Source of the DNA: Tepidiformaceae bacterium
GTDB taxonomy: Bacteria > Chloroflexota > Dehalococcoidia > Tepidiformales > Tepidiformaceae
NCBI GenBank assembly: GCA_958295975.1
Contig: OY282446.1
Coordinates: 124,001-188,000, forward strand
Direction of reading: 5' to 3'
DNA: 64,000 nt
This document shows positions 7,518 through 15,545 of this stretch, in pieces (the stretch's first letter is position 1; each line of letters begins with the position of its first letter). The position numbers were made by a program, and so were the translations under genes. The notes under the pieces are model-generated. The model did no database searches, was not told the origin of the DNA, and saw only the letters and a program-made list of their open reading frames with translations.

Positions 7518-10500
7518 ATGGAGGACCTCTTCGGCATCCCCATGTCCACGATCGCGGCGGTGTGCGTCGCGATCACCGTGCTCATCCTCGTGCTGATCGG
7601 CGTCCTCGCCGTGCGCAACCCGGTGATGTTCAAGACGGGGCTGCGGAACATCCCGCGGCGGCGCACGCAGACGGCGCTCATCGTCTTCGGGCTGATGCTG
7701 GCGACAGTGATCATGACCGCCTCCTTCGGCACCGGCGACACCGTGGTGAACAGCGTCACGGATGACGTCTACGAGCTGATGGGCGAGACGGACCTGACCG
7801 TGAGCTGGGACGCGGAGCGCTTCCCGCGCCCCACGGCGGAGCGGCTGCTTCCGCTCGCCGAGGCGGACGCCCTGCGCGAGGAATTCGCCGGGGATCCCGA
7901 CATCGACGGCTTCCTGGCCGTGATCGGGGAGGCGCTGCCCGTCGTCAGCCTCGATACGCAGCTGAACGAGTCGGGGGCCGTGATCCTGGGCTACGACCCC
8001 GCCGAAGCGGAACCGTTCGGCCTGCTGCGCGACGTGGACGGGCGGCCCATCCAGCTGGCGGGCAACCAGATCGCCGTCAACGAGGACCTCGCCGAAGAGC
8101 TCGACGCCGAGCCCGGCCACCGCCTGCTGTTGCTCTACGGGGGCACGCCCATCGAGGTCGAGGTCGCGGCCATCGCGCCCAACAGCTTCATCAGCGGCGC
8201 GTTCGCCATCACCGCGGGCGACGCCCCGGGCGGCGCCATGCACATCGACGCCCTCGGCGAGGCGCTGGGGCTGGAAGGCTTCGCCACCGACATCTTCGTG
8301 TCCACCACCGGCGGCGTGCGGAGCGGCCTCGACTCCTCGGACGCCGCCGAAGGTGAACTGGAGCGGTACCTGGCGGACGCGGGCAAGCCCTACGCCGTCT
8401 CGGCGGTGAAGAAGGACGCCATCGACGGCGCGCGCACGGCGGGCAGCACCTTCACCAGCCTCTTCGTGATCTTCGGGACCTTCTCCATCGCCGCGGGCGT
8501 GCTGCTGATCTTCCTCATCTTCATCATGCTGGCCGCCGAGCGGAAGCCGGAGATGGGCATGGCGCGCGCGGTGGGGGCGAGGCGCCGCCATCTGGTGGAG
8601 TCGTTCCTGGCCGAGGGCATGGGCTACGACCTGGGCGCGGCGCTGGTCGGGCTGGGCGCGGGCATCGGCGTGACCTACGCCATGATCGCGCTCCTCAACT
8701 CGCTCGGCTTCGGCCTCGACCTGCGCGTCTCCTTCACCATCCGCAGCCTCATCGTGTCCTTCTGCCTGGGCGTGATCGCCACCTTCCTCGTCATCTTCCT
8801 GGCGGCGCTGCGGGCCAGCCGCCTCAACATCGTGGCCGCCATCCGCGACCTGCCCGAAACGCCCCCGCGCAACCCCGAGGACGCGACCTGGCGCGGCTAC
8901 GCGCGCTCGGTGCTGTCGGCGGCGGTGGCCGCGGGCTACGTCATCGTCTGCCTGCTCGCCATCGTGCGCCTGCCGGAGGCGCGCTGGCTGTTCACGCTGG
9001 GCCTGATCTTCGGGCTGGTGGGGCCGTGGATCTTCGTGCTGCGCGGACGCGAGGGGCGGGGCCTCCCGCGCTGGCCGTTCGCGCTCGTGCCGCTCATCCC
9101 CTTCTACCTGGTGGCCCTCCTGATCGTGCGCTTCGCGCGCAACCGCATGGCCAACCCGGGCCTGCCGCTGATGGTCCTCGGCATCCTCCTGCCGCCGCTG
9201 GGGCTGGCGCTCGTGGCGGGGCAGCCGCGCGAGCGCGCCGTCTCCTGGAGCGCCGGGTACGCGGTCACGGGGCTGGGGCTGGCGGCGCTGCTGCTGGAGT
9301 GGACCTTCGCCTCGGACCGCGCCGTCTACTTCCTGCTGGGCGTCTCCCTCATCTTCTTCTGGGTCGCGCTCACGCTGCGCTACTTCCACGTGCACGAGCG
9401 GCTCACGTTCACGGTGGTGGCGGCCCTGCTGCTGCTGTTCTGGTACGCCTTCCCCACGGACATCTTCAACTTCCTCACGGGCGAGCTGGATACCAACATC
9501 GAGATCTTCTTCGTGAGCGGGCTGGTGATGGTGACGGCGGGCACCTTCCTCATCGTCTCCAACGCCGACATCCTGCTGCCCGCGGTGGCGGCGGCGGGAT
9601 CGCGGCTGGGGCGCATCGTGCCCGCCATCAAGACCGCCGTGGCCTACCCCCTCACGGCGCGCATGCGCACGGGCATGACGATCATGATGATCGGGCTCAT
9701 CTCCTTCTCCCTCATCAACTTCTCCACCGTGAACGCCAACTTCGCCAGCCTCTTCCTCTCGGACGACGCGCGCGGCGGCTTCAGCACGCAGGTGGCCGTG
9801 AACGGCAACAACCCGATTGCCGACTTCCCCGCCCTGCTCGAGGAGCGCGGCGTGGACTCCTCCCCCATCGAAACGGCGGCGGAGGTGCGCATCGCGGGCG
9901 CGAACGAGACCGAGATCTCGGACCCGGCGGCGCCCGGCGAGTTCCGCACCTCCGCGGTCTTCGGCGGCGACCGCGCCTTCCTCGAAACGATCGAGATGGA
10001 GTTCACCATCCGCGGGGCGGGCTACGACAGCGACGAGGCCGTCTGGCGCGCGCTCGCGGATGAGCCCCGCCTGGCCGTCATACCCGCCTCGCTCACGCAG
10101 GGGACGGGGCCCTTCGATCCCCAGGGGGACGAGGCGCTGCGCCTCGAGCCGCTGGCGGACGGCTTCCAGCCCTTCGCGCTCACCTTCCGCGACCCCGGCA
10201 CGGAGCGCGAGACGGTGGTGACCGTCATCGCCCAGCTGGACGACGTGGCCGATACCTTCTGGCCGGCCATCCTCGTGCGGCGCGACACGCTGCTCGCCGC
10301 CTTCCCCGATACGAGCGGGCAGCTCTTCTACCTGCGGACGGCGGACGGCACGGACCAGGACGCCTTCGCCAAGTCGATCGAGGCGGGGCTGGTGCAAGCC
10401 TCGGCGGAATCGCTGGACCAGCTGCTGGACGACCAGCGCGGGGCCACGACGGGCTTCCTGCGGCTCTTCCAGGGCTTCATGGGGCTGGGGCTGATCGTGG

Positions 10501-10859
10501 GCATCGCGGCGCTGGGCGTGATCGCCTTCCGCGCCGTGGTGGAGCGCCGCCAGCAGATCGGCATGTTGCGCGCCATCGGCTACCAGCGCTCCATGGTGGC
10601 GCTCAGCTTCCTCTTCGAATCCGGCTTCGTGGCCCTCTCCGGCATCGTCATGGGGCTGGTCATGGGCGTCTCCTTCGCGTGGGTGCTGTTCGCCTCGGGC
10701 ACGATGGGCGAGGCGGCGGCGGACGCGGGCTTCACCGTGCCCTGGGCGCAGCTGGCCATCATCTGCGGCATCGCCTTCGCCTCCTCCATGGTCATGACCT
10801 GGTTCCCCTCGCGCGCCGCCGCGGGCGTGGCCGTGGCCGAGGCCCTGCGCTACGAATGA
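7518..10859 (+). CDS. large FtsX-like ABC permease with two FtsX domains
   Basis: The 1113-residue membrane protein has an N-terminal helix (about residues 9-30), a second helix at 53-74 leading to a large extracytoplasmic domain, then a FtsX block (about 315-440: three helices ending near RASRLNIVAAIRD). A middle region of roughly eight hydrophobic helices (460-700) follows. A second MacB-like unit comes next: helix near 710, soluble domain about 745-960, and FtsX helices at 985-1110 with MLRAIGYQRSMVALSF and the ending AVAEALRYE. It therefore contains both halves of the usual permease dimer in one chain plus an extra membrane block. It pairs with the upstream ATPase. Cargo is unknown; lipoprotein, peptide or antibiotic extrusion are all possible for this family. 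Confidence 0.88.
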   Translation: MEDLFGIPMSTIAAVCVAITVLILVLIGVLAVRNPVMFKTGLRNIPRRRTQTALIVFGLMLATVIMTASFGTGDTVVNSVTDDVYELMGETDLTVSWDAERFPRPTAERLLPLAEADALREEFAGDPDIDGFLAVIGEALPVVSLDTQLNESGAVILGYDPAEAEPFGLLRDVDGRPIQLAGNQIAVNEDLAEELDAEPGHRLLLLYGGTPIEVEVAAIAPNSFISGAFAITAGDAPGGAMHIDALGEALGLEGFATDIFVSTTGGVRSGLDSSDAAEGELERYLADAGKPYAVSAVKKDAIDGARTAGSTFTSLFVIFGTFSIAAGVLLIFLIFIMLAAERKPEMGMARAVGARRRHLVESFLAEGMGYDLGAALVGLGAGIGVTYAMIALLNSLGFGLDLRVSFTIRSLIVSFCLGVIATFLVIFLAALRASRLNIVAAIRDLPETPPRNPEDATWRGYARSVLSAAVAAGYVIVCLLAIVRLPEARWLFTLGLIFGLVGPWIFVLRGREGRGLPRWPFALVPLIPFYLVALLIVRFARNRMANPGLPLMVLGILLPPLGLALVAGQPRERAVSWSAGYAVTGLGLAALLLEWTFASDRAVYFLLGVSLIFFWVALTLRYFHVHERLTFTVVAALLLLFWYAFPTDIFNFLTGELDTNIEIFFVSGLVMVTAGTFLIVSNADILLPAVAAAGSRLGRIVPAIKTAVAYPLTARMRTGMTIMMIGLISFSLINFSTVNANFASLFLSDDARGGFSTQVAVNGNNPIADFPALLEERGVDSSPIETAAEVRIAGANETEISDPAAPGEFRTSAVFGGDRAFLETIEMEFTIRGAGYDSDEAVWRALADEPRLAVIPASLTQGTGPFDPQGDEALRLEPLADGFQPFALTFRDPGTERETVVTVIAQLDDVADTFWPAILVRRDTLLAAFPDTSGQLFYLRTADGTDQDAFAKSIEAGLVQASAESLDQLLDDQRGATTGFLRLFQGFMGLGLIVGIAALGVIAFRAVVERRQQIGMLRAIGYQRSMVALSFLFESGFVALSGIVMGLVMGVSFAWVLFASGTMGEAAADAGFTVPWAQLAIICGIAFASSMVMTWFPSRAAAGVAVAEALRYE

Positions 10860-11650
10860 GCGCGCCCGCCGACCGTCCGGAACTGCGCGGCACGGGGCTG
10901 TTCGACCTGGGCGGGCGCGTGGCCATCGTCACGGGCGCGGGCCGCGGGCTGGGGCGCGTCATGGCGCTGGCGCTGGCCGCCGCCGGGGCCGACGTGCTGC
11001 TCGCCAGCCGCACCGCCGCCGAGCTGGACAGCCTCGCCGCCGAGATTCGCGCCCTCGGACGGCGCGCCCTGCCCTTCCCCGCGGACGTGACCGCGCCCGA
11101 GGCCTGCGAGGCCATGGCGGCGGCGGCGGTCGAGGGGCTGGGCGGCCTCGACATCCTCGTCAACAACGCGGGCACGAACGTGCGCAAGCCCGCCCTCGAG
11201 CTCACGCCGGAGGAGTTCGAATTCGTCGTCGCCACCAACCTGAGGGGCTACTTCAACGGCGCGCGCGCGGCGGGGCGGCATTTCACGGCGCAGGGGTCGG
11301 GCAAGGTCGTGAACGTGTCCAGCATCATGGGCAGCGTGGCCCTGCCCAACCAGGCGGCCTACGCCTCCTCGAAGGGCGGCGTGGACCAGCTGACGAAGGT
11401 GCTGGCGCTGGAGTGGGCGGCCTCGGGCGTGCAGGTGAACGGGCTCGCGCCCACCTATTTCGAGACGGAACTCACGCGCCCGCTCTACGAGGATCCCGAA
11501 CGGCGCGCCTTCATCACGGAGCGCACGCCCGCGGGGCGCTGGGGCCAGCCGCACGAACTGGCGGGCGCGGTCATCTTCCTGGCCAGCGCCGCCAGCGACT
11601 TCGTGACCGGCCAGACGCTGCTGGTGGACGGCGGCTGGACGGCCTGGTAA
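10856..11650 (+). CDS. SDR-family NAD(P)-dependent oxidoreductase
   Basis: The 264-residue protein is a classical short-chain dehydrogenase: cofactor motif TGAGRGLG (from about residue 26), NNAG, and the catalytic Ser-Tyr-Lys set in NVSSIMGS and YASSKGG (Tyr about 169, Lys about 173). The run ILVNNAGTNVRKPALELTPEEF and the end VTGQTLLVDGGWTAW resemble gluconate 5-dehydrogenase and 2-deoxy-gluconate 3-dehydrogenase relatives, but substrate cannot be fixed from sequence. The ATG overlaps the permease stop by four bases, so it is translated with the exporter operon although no functional link is obvious. Confidence 0.9.
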   Translation: MSAPADRPELRGTGLFDLGGRVAIVTGAGRGLGRVMALALAAAGADVLLASRTAAELDSLAAEIRALGRRALPFPADVTAPEACEAMAAAAVEGLGGLDILVNNAGTNVRKPALELTPEEFEFVVATNLRGYFNGARAAGRHFTAQGSGKVVNVSSIMGSVALPNQAAYASSKGGVDQLTKVLALEWAASGVQVNGLAPTYFETELTRPLYEDPERRAFITERTPAGRWGQPHELAGAVIFLASAASDFVTGQTLLVDGGWTAW

Positions 11651-11657
11651 GGCGGCG

Positions 11658-12059
11658 TCAGAAGGCGCGCCCGATCTGCGGCTCCCAGAGCGTGAAGAAG
11701 TAGCCGTCGGGCCCCATGATCTGGCAGGCGCGCGCGCCCTCGTCGCCGTGCGGCCGCTGGATGCTGACGTAGCCCAGCGCCAGCGCGCGATCGTGGCGCG
11801 CGTCCACGCCGTCCACGCGCAGGCGCACCTCCGCGCCGATGCCGCGGGCCACGCCCTCGCCCGCCAGCGCCCCGTGCCAGGGGTGGCCGGGGTGGGACTC
11901 GTCGCCGTGCAGCAGGATTTCGCCGCCGCCCTCCAGCTCGAGCGCCGCGAAGCCGGGATGGCGCACGCGCGGGATCGCGCCCGCCACCTCCGCCAGGAAG
12001 GCCGCGAAGGTCCCGATGTCCTCCGTCCAGAGGGCCACGCCGAGCGCCGGGGAAGGCAC
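11658..12059 (-). CDS. VOC (glyoxalase-fold) family protein
   Basis: The 133-residue reading has two beta-alpha-beta-beta-beta units of the vicinal oxygen chelate fold: ALGVALWTEDIGTFAAFLAEVAG with GFAALELEGGGEILLH, and RLRVDGVDARHDRALALG with IMGPDGYFFTLWEP. The His and Glu positions at strand ends could bind a metal, but I cannot assign a reaction. The start is uncertain: GTG at 12059 sits just after the DUF35 stop without a ribosome-binding site, and an ATG at 12131 would overlap that gene by 58 bases. It is the last gene of a unit with DUF35 and thiolase-like genes, so a role in the same acyl-CoA pathway is possible. Confidence 0.75.
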   Translation of the reverse strand: MPSPALGVALWTEDIGTFAAFLAEVAGAIPRVRHPGFAALELEGGGEILLHGDESHPGHPWHGALAGEGVARGIGAEVRLRVDGVDARHDRALALGYVSIQRPHGDEGARACQIMGPDGYFFTLWEPQIGRAF

Positions 12060-12073
12060 GGGCGAGGCGGCGC

Positions 12074-12499
12074 TCAGCCGTCCGCCGCGGGCCGGAAGCG
12101 GGGCACGGGCGCATCGCCCTCGCGCTGCCACACGACCTCGACGGCCATGCCCACGGCCAGTTCGCCGTTGTCGACGCCGACCACGTTGGCGGGCATGCGC
12201 GGGCCTTCGTCGAGCTCGACGACGGCGATGTTGTAGGGCAGGTCCGGCTCCCAGGCGGGGTGGTAGCGCTGGTGCATGACGGCGAAGGTGTAGACGGTTC
12301 CGCGCCCGCTGGCCTCGCGCCAGCTGAAGCCCTCGCCGAGGCAGGAGGGGCAGACGGGGGAGGAGGGCAGGCGCAGTTCCCCGCAGGAATCGCAGGCGGC
12401 GAGCAGCAGGCGGCCCTCCGCGCCCGCGGCGAAGAACGGCTCCGTGAGCTCGTCCGGCTCGGACACGGGCTTGCGCGGCGGGGAGTCGGCGTCGGCCAT
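12074..12499 (-). CDS. zinc-ribbon OB-fold protein (DUF35)
   Basis: The 141-residue protein has the DUF35 layout: a short helix (ELTEPFFAAGAEGRL), a rubredoxin-like zinc ribbon with Cys pairs at 36/39 and 50/53, and a C-terminal OB fold beginning GRGTVYTFAVMHQRYHP. In characterised cases DUF35 proteins form complexes with thiolase-fold enzymes, in archaeal HMG-CoA synthesis and in steroid side-chain Ltp2 aldolases. The thiolase-like gene lies 16 bases upstream, which is the conserved pairing. Confidence 0.9.
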   Translation of the reverse strand: MADADSPPRKPVSEPDELTEPFFAAGAEGRLLLAACDSCGELRLPSSPVCPSCLGEGFSWREASGRGTVYTFAVMHQRYHPAWEPDLPYNIAVVELDEGPRMPANVVGVDNGELAVGMAVEVVWQREGDAPVPRFRPAADG

Positions 12500-12515
12500 G
12501 GCGTCGGGCCTCCGG

Positions 12516-13706
12516 CTAGTTGCGGTGGGGGCTGAGGATGAGGGAGGCGTGGTAGCTGAGCGCGCCGCCGTTGCCCGTGACGAGCACGAGGTCGCGCTTC
12601 GGGGCCTGGCGCTCGCCGCCCTCGCCGCGCGCCTGGATGACGCCCTCGCTGAGCGGCGTCATGCCCCACATGTAGTAGGCGGAGAGCTGCCCGCCGCCGG
12701 TGTTGGTGGGCAACGCGCCGCCGGGGCCCAGCTTGCCGTCGGCCACGAAGGCGCCGCCCTCGCCCTTCGCGCAGAAGCCGTAGTCCTCGAGCGTGACGAT
12801 GACGGTGTAGGTGTAGCAGTCGTAGACCTCGCAGACGTCGATGTCGGCGGGGCCCGCGCCGGCCATGCGGAACGCGGTTTCGGCGGCCAGCCGCGCGCCC
12901 GTCTCCGTCTCCGGCGAATCGCCCGCGCGGCGCATGTCGCCGGGGTGGCCCTGGCCCATGCCGCGCACGTAGACGGGCGGGCGCGGCATGGAGGCGGCGC
13001 GGTCGGGGGGGCTGACGACGACGGCCACGGCCCCGTTGGAGACGAGGCAGCAGTCGAGCAGGTGGAGCGGCTCCACGATCCAGCGCGAGGCGTGGTACTG
13101 CTCGAGCGTGAGGGGGTCGCGCATCCGGGCGCGCGGGTTCATGGTGGCCCAGGCGCGCTCGGCCACGGCCACCGCGCCGAACTGGTCCTGCGTGGTGCCG
13201 TAGAGGGCCATGTGGCGGCGCGCGGCGAGGGCGTAGGCGGTGTTCGCGCCGAACTGCCCGGCGCCCGCCGCCAGCCCGAGGATGCCGCGCGGCCCGGCGC
13301 GCCGTCCGGCGTTGCCGTAGGCCGCCGCCGCGGAGCCGCCCTCGCGCAGGGGCGCGTCCGCGAACACGCAGACGACGTGCGTGGCCATGCCCGCGTCGAT
13401 GGCCATGGTCGCGTACTGCACCATCTGCGCCGCCGTGGAGCCCGCCGCGTTCATGTGGTTGAGCAGGCGCAGGCCGCCCATGCCCAGCGCGTTCTGCAGC
13501 TGCAGCCCCACGCCCGTTCCCTGGAAGCCGGTGATGCCCGCGTTGATGAGGAGGCCGTCGACGTCGGACTTCGCCAGCCCCGCGTCGGCGATGGCGAGGC
13601 GCACGGCGTCCACCGCGAAGTCGGTCGCGCTCTTGCCGTAGATGCGCCCCATGGGCGTGATGCCGAGGCCGGTGATGGCCGCCGCTCCCCGCAGTCGATG
13701 CGCCAT
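12516..13706 (-). CDS. thiolase-like lipid-transfer protein lacking the nucleophilic cysteine
   Basis: A 396-residue thiolase-fold protein of the SCP-x/lipid-transfer type. The segment HMNAAGSTAAQMVQY (residues 84-98) aligns with the NCATGSTA block of SCP-x thiolases, but the acylated cysteine position reads Asn86. The C-terminal blocks EVYDCYTYTVIVTLEDYGF, CAKGEGGAFVADG and the GGG turn are present. Cys-less members paired with DUF35 include the Ltp2 retro-aldolases, which use a tyrosine and release propionyl-CoA or acetyl-CoA; this is the best guess. Start ATG 13706 has TATACT seven bases upstream. DUF35 and VOC genes follow. Confidence 0.85.
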   Translation of the reverse strand: MAHRLRGAAAITGLGITPMGRIYGKSATDFAVDAVRLAIADAGLAKSDVDGLLINAGITGFQGTGVGLQLQNALGMGGLRLLNHMNAAGSTAAQMVQYATMAIDAGMATHVVCVFADAPLREGGSAAAAYGNAGRRAGPRGILGLAAGAGQFGANTAYALAARRHMALYGTTQDQFGAVAVAERAWATMNPRARMRDPLTLEQYHASRWIVEPLHLLDCCLVSNGAVAVVVSPPDRAASMPRPPVYVRGMGQGHPGDMRRAGDSPETETGARLAAETAFRMAGAGPADIDVCEVYDCYTYTVIVTLEDYGFCAKGEGGAFVADGKLGPGGALPTNTGGGQLSAYYMWGMTPLSEGVIQARGEGGERQAPKRDLVLVTGNGGALSYHASLILSPHRN

Positions 13707-13713
13707 GCCCGCG

Positions 13714-13719
13714 AGTATA
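13714..13719 (-). promoter_or_regulatory. -10 box of thiolase/DUF35/VOC unit
   Basis: TATACT on the reverse strand, seven bases from ATG 13706, with no Shine-Dalgarno sequence between. It is one of the best leaderless-type boxes in the window. Confidence 0.6.
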
Positions 13720-13735
13720 CGCGCCCGCGCGCCCG

Positions 13736-14461
13736 CTAGCAGCGGTAGGTGGCGAAATCGCGCGCCACGGTCGTGCGCGGCAGGTCCGTCTCCACGTCCG
13801 GCTCGACGTGCGTGAGCAGCAGGCGCGCCCCCGCGGGCATGGCCGCGCGCACCTCGGGGATGTCGTCCACGAGGTTCATGTGGATGGGGATGACGGCGTC
13901 GCGGGAGGCGCACTCCGCCACCAGCGTCCCCGCCCCGCGGGCAAGGTCGCGCACGCCGTCGCAGAGGCGCGTGTCGCCCGTGTAGGCGAAGGTCTCGCCG
14001 TCGAGACGCGCGCGGTAGCCGAGGTTGAGGGAGAGGCGCGCGTCGTGCTCGACGGCCACGGCCTCGACGTCGAGGCCGCCGAAGCGGGCGGAATCGCCGG
14101 CCTCCAGCTCGCGCCATTCGACGCCGAAGCCGCCCTCGAAGAGACCGGGGTAGACCGTCTCGCCGATGAGGCGCGCGAGCCGCTCCGTCTGCGGCGGCCC
14201 CGCGATCACGACCGGCGCGGCGCGCCCGCGGTGCTTCCAGTGCAGCAGCAGCGAGGGCAGGCCGAGGAAGTGGTCGCCGTGGTGGTGGCTGAGCACGACG
14301 GCCTCAATGGCGTTCGGATCGAGGTCCGCACGGTGGAGCGCCATGAGCGCCGAGGGCGGGGCCTCGAAGAGGTAGCGCCCGTTGGCCACGAAGCCGTTCC
14401 AGCAGAGGCCGCCCGGCGCGAAGGCGTTGCCCGTGCCGATGAAGGTCAGGTCGAGCGCCAT
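13736..14461 (-). CDS. MBL-fold metallo-hydrolase, RNase Z-like
   Basis: The 241-residue protein has the metallo-beta-lactamase zinc motif SHHHGDH (His59, His61, Asp63, His64), a later conserved His in AVEHDARLSL, the Asp of AYTGDTRLCDG, and a C-terminal His in LLTHVEPD. The start MALDLTFIGTGNAF is typical of the RNase Z/ElaC-like branch, whose members process tRNA 3' ends or hydrolyse small phosphodiesters. It lacks an obvious long exosite arm, so tRNA processing is not assured. TAGGAT sits six bases before the ATG. It is divergent from argC across 58 bases. Confidence 0.87.
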   Translation of the reverse strand: MALDLTFIGTGNAFAPGGLCWNGFVANGRYLFEAPPSALMALHRADLDPNAIEAVVLSHHHGDHFLGLPSLLLHWKHRGRAAPVVIAGPPQTERLARLIGETVYPGLFEGGFGVEWRELEAGDSARFGGLDVEAVAVEHDARLSLNLGYRARLDGETFAYTGDTRLCDGVRDLARGAGTLVAECASRDAVIPIHMNLVDDIPEVRAAMPAGARLLLTHVEPDVETDLPRTTVARDFATYRC

Positions 14462-14467
14462 GCCCGC

Positions 14468-14473
14468 ATCCTA
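14468..14473 (-). promoter_or_regulatory. -10 box of metallo-hydrolase gene
   Basis: TAGGAT followed by GCGGGC and the ATG at 14461. The divergent argC gene has the same six-base spacer after its own box. Confidence 0.5.
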
Positions 14474-14507
14474 CCGCCTCCGTCTGGCGCGGGCGCGCGC
14501 GAGGCGG

Positions 14508-14513
14508 GAGAAT
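14508..14513 (+). promoter_or_regulatory. -10-like box of the arg operon
   Basis: GAGAAT is followed by GCGGGC and the argC ATG at 14520. It is a weak match to TANNNT but occupies the usual position for this genome. Confidence 0.35.
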
Positions 14514-14519
14514 GCGGGC

Positions 14520-15545
14520 ATGGCCGTGCGCGTCGGCGTCGTCAACGTCACCGGGTTCGCGGGCATGGAGGCGGCGCGCCTGCTCCGCAGCCACCCCGGC
14601 GCGGAACTGGCGGCGGCCACGGGGCGCTCGCTGGCGGGGCGGCGGCTGGGCGAGGCCTTCCCCCATCTCGCCGCCTATGGCGATTTCCCCATCACGGCGG
14701 AGCTGGAGGCGGACGTCGACGTCGTCTTCTCGGCGCTGCCCACGGGCGCGAGCGCGGAGGCCTGCGCGCCGCTCGTGCGGCGGGGCGTGCGCGTCGTGGA
14801 CATCGCCGCCGACTTCCGGCTGCGCGACGCGGACGAATTCGCGCACTGGTTCGGCGTCGCGCACCCCGCGCCGGAGCTGCTCGATCGCGCCGTCTACGGC
14901 CTCGCCGAGCTGCACGCGGCGGCCATCGCCGAAGCCGATCTGGTGGCCAACCCGGGCTGCTATCCGACCGCCGCCATCCTCGCCCTCGCGCCCGCGCTGG
15001 CGGCGGGGCTGATCGAGCCGCGCGTCTTCGTGGACGCCAAGTCGGGCATCTCCGGCGCGGGCCGCGGGGGCGGCGGCGGCCACGGCTACAGCGACGCGAA
15101 CGAGGACGTGTCCGCCTACCGCGTGGCCAATCACAACCACCAGCCGGAGATGGTCCAGGAGCTCTCGCGGCTGCGCGAGGGGCCGCCCGTGGCCGTCACC
15201 TTCGTGCCCCACCTCGTGCCCATGACGCGCGGCATCCACGCCACCTGCCACGCGCCGCTGGCGCGCCCCGTCACGCAGGCGGAGGCGCTGGCGGTCTACC
15301 GCGACTTCTACGCGGGCGAGCCCTTCACCGTCGTGAGCGAGACGCCGCCGCACACGAAGCACGCGACGGGCAGCAACGCGTGCCTCGTCCATCCGGCGGT
15401 GGACGAACGCAACGGCGCGCTGGTGGCCATCGGCGCGCTCGACAACCTGATGAAGGGCGCCGCCGGCAGCGCCATCGAGAACATGAACCTCATGTTCGGG
15501 CTGCCGCGGGAGGCGGGGCTGGACCGCCCCGCGCTCTACCCGTGA
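14520..15545 (+). CDS. argC: N-acetyl-gamma-glutamyl-phosphate reductase
   Basis: The 341-residue enzyme reduces N-acetylglutamyl phosphate to the semialdehyde with NADPH, the third step of arginine synthesis. The nucleotide-binding start is VNVTGFAGMEAARLL, the catalytic cysteine is Cys147 in VANPGCYPTAA, and the family blocks VDAKSGISGAGR, VAFVPHL-like FVPHLVPMTRGI and DNLMKGAAGSAIENMNLMFG are all present. It heads a compact operon: the argJ GTG overlaps its stop by four bases. Confidence 0.96.
   Translation: MAVRVGVVNVTGFAGMEAARLLRSHPGAELAAATGRSLAGRRLGEAFPHLAAYGDFPITAELEADVDVVFSALPTGASAEACAPLVRRGVRVVDIAADFRLRDADEFAHWFGVAHPAPELLDRAVYGLAELHAAAIAEADLVANPGCYPTAAILALAPALAAGLIEPRVFVDAKSGISGAGRGGGGGHGYSDANEDVSAYRVANHNHQPEMVQELSRLREGPPVAVTFVPHLVPMTRGIHATCHAPLARPVTQAEALAVYRDFYAGEPFTVVSETPPHTKHATGSNACLVHPAVDERNGALVAIGALDNLMKGAAGSAIENMNLMFGLPREAGLDRPALYP

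Noticed and set aside
13736-14461. Assignment of the metallo-hydrolase as authentic tRNA 3' processing RNase Z.
   Set aside because: The zinc motifs fit the wider family, but the exosite arm that grips tRNA is not evident, so only the family name is used.
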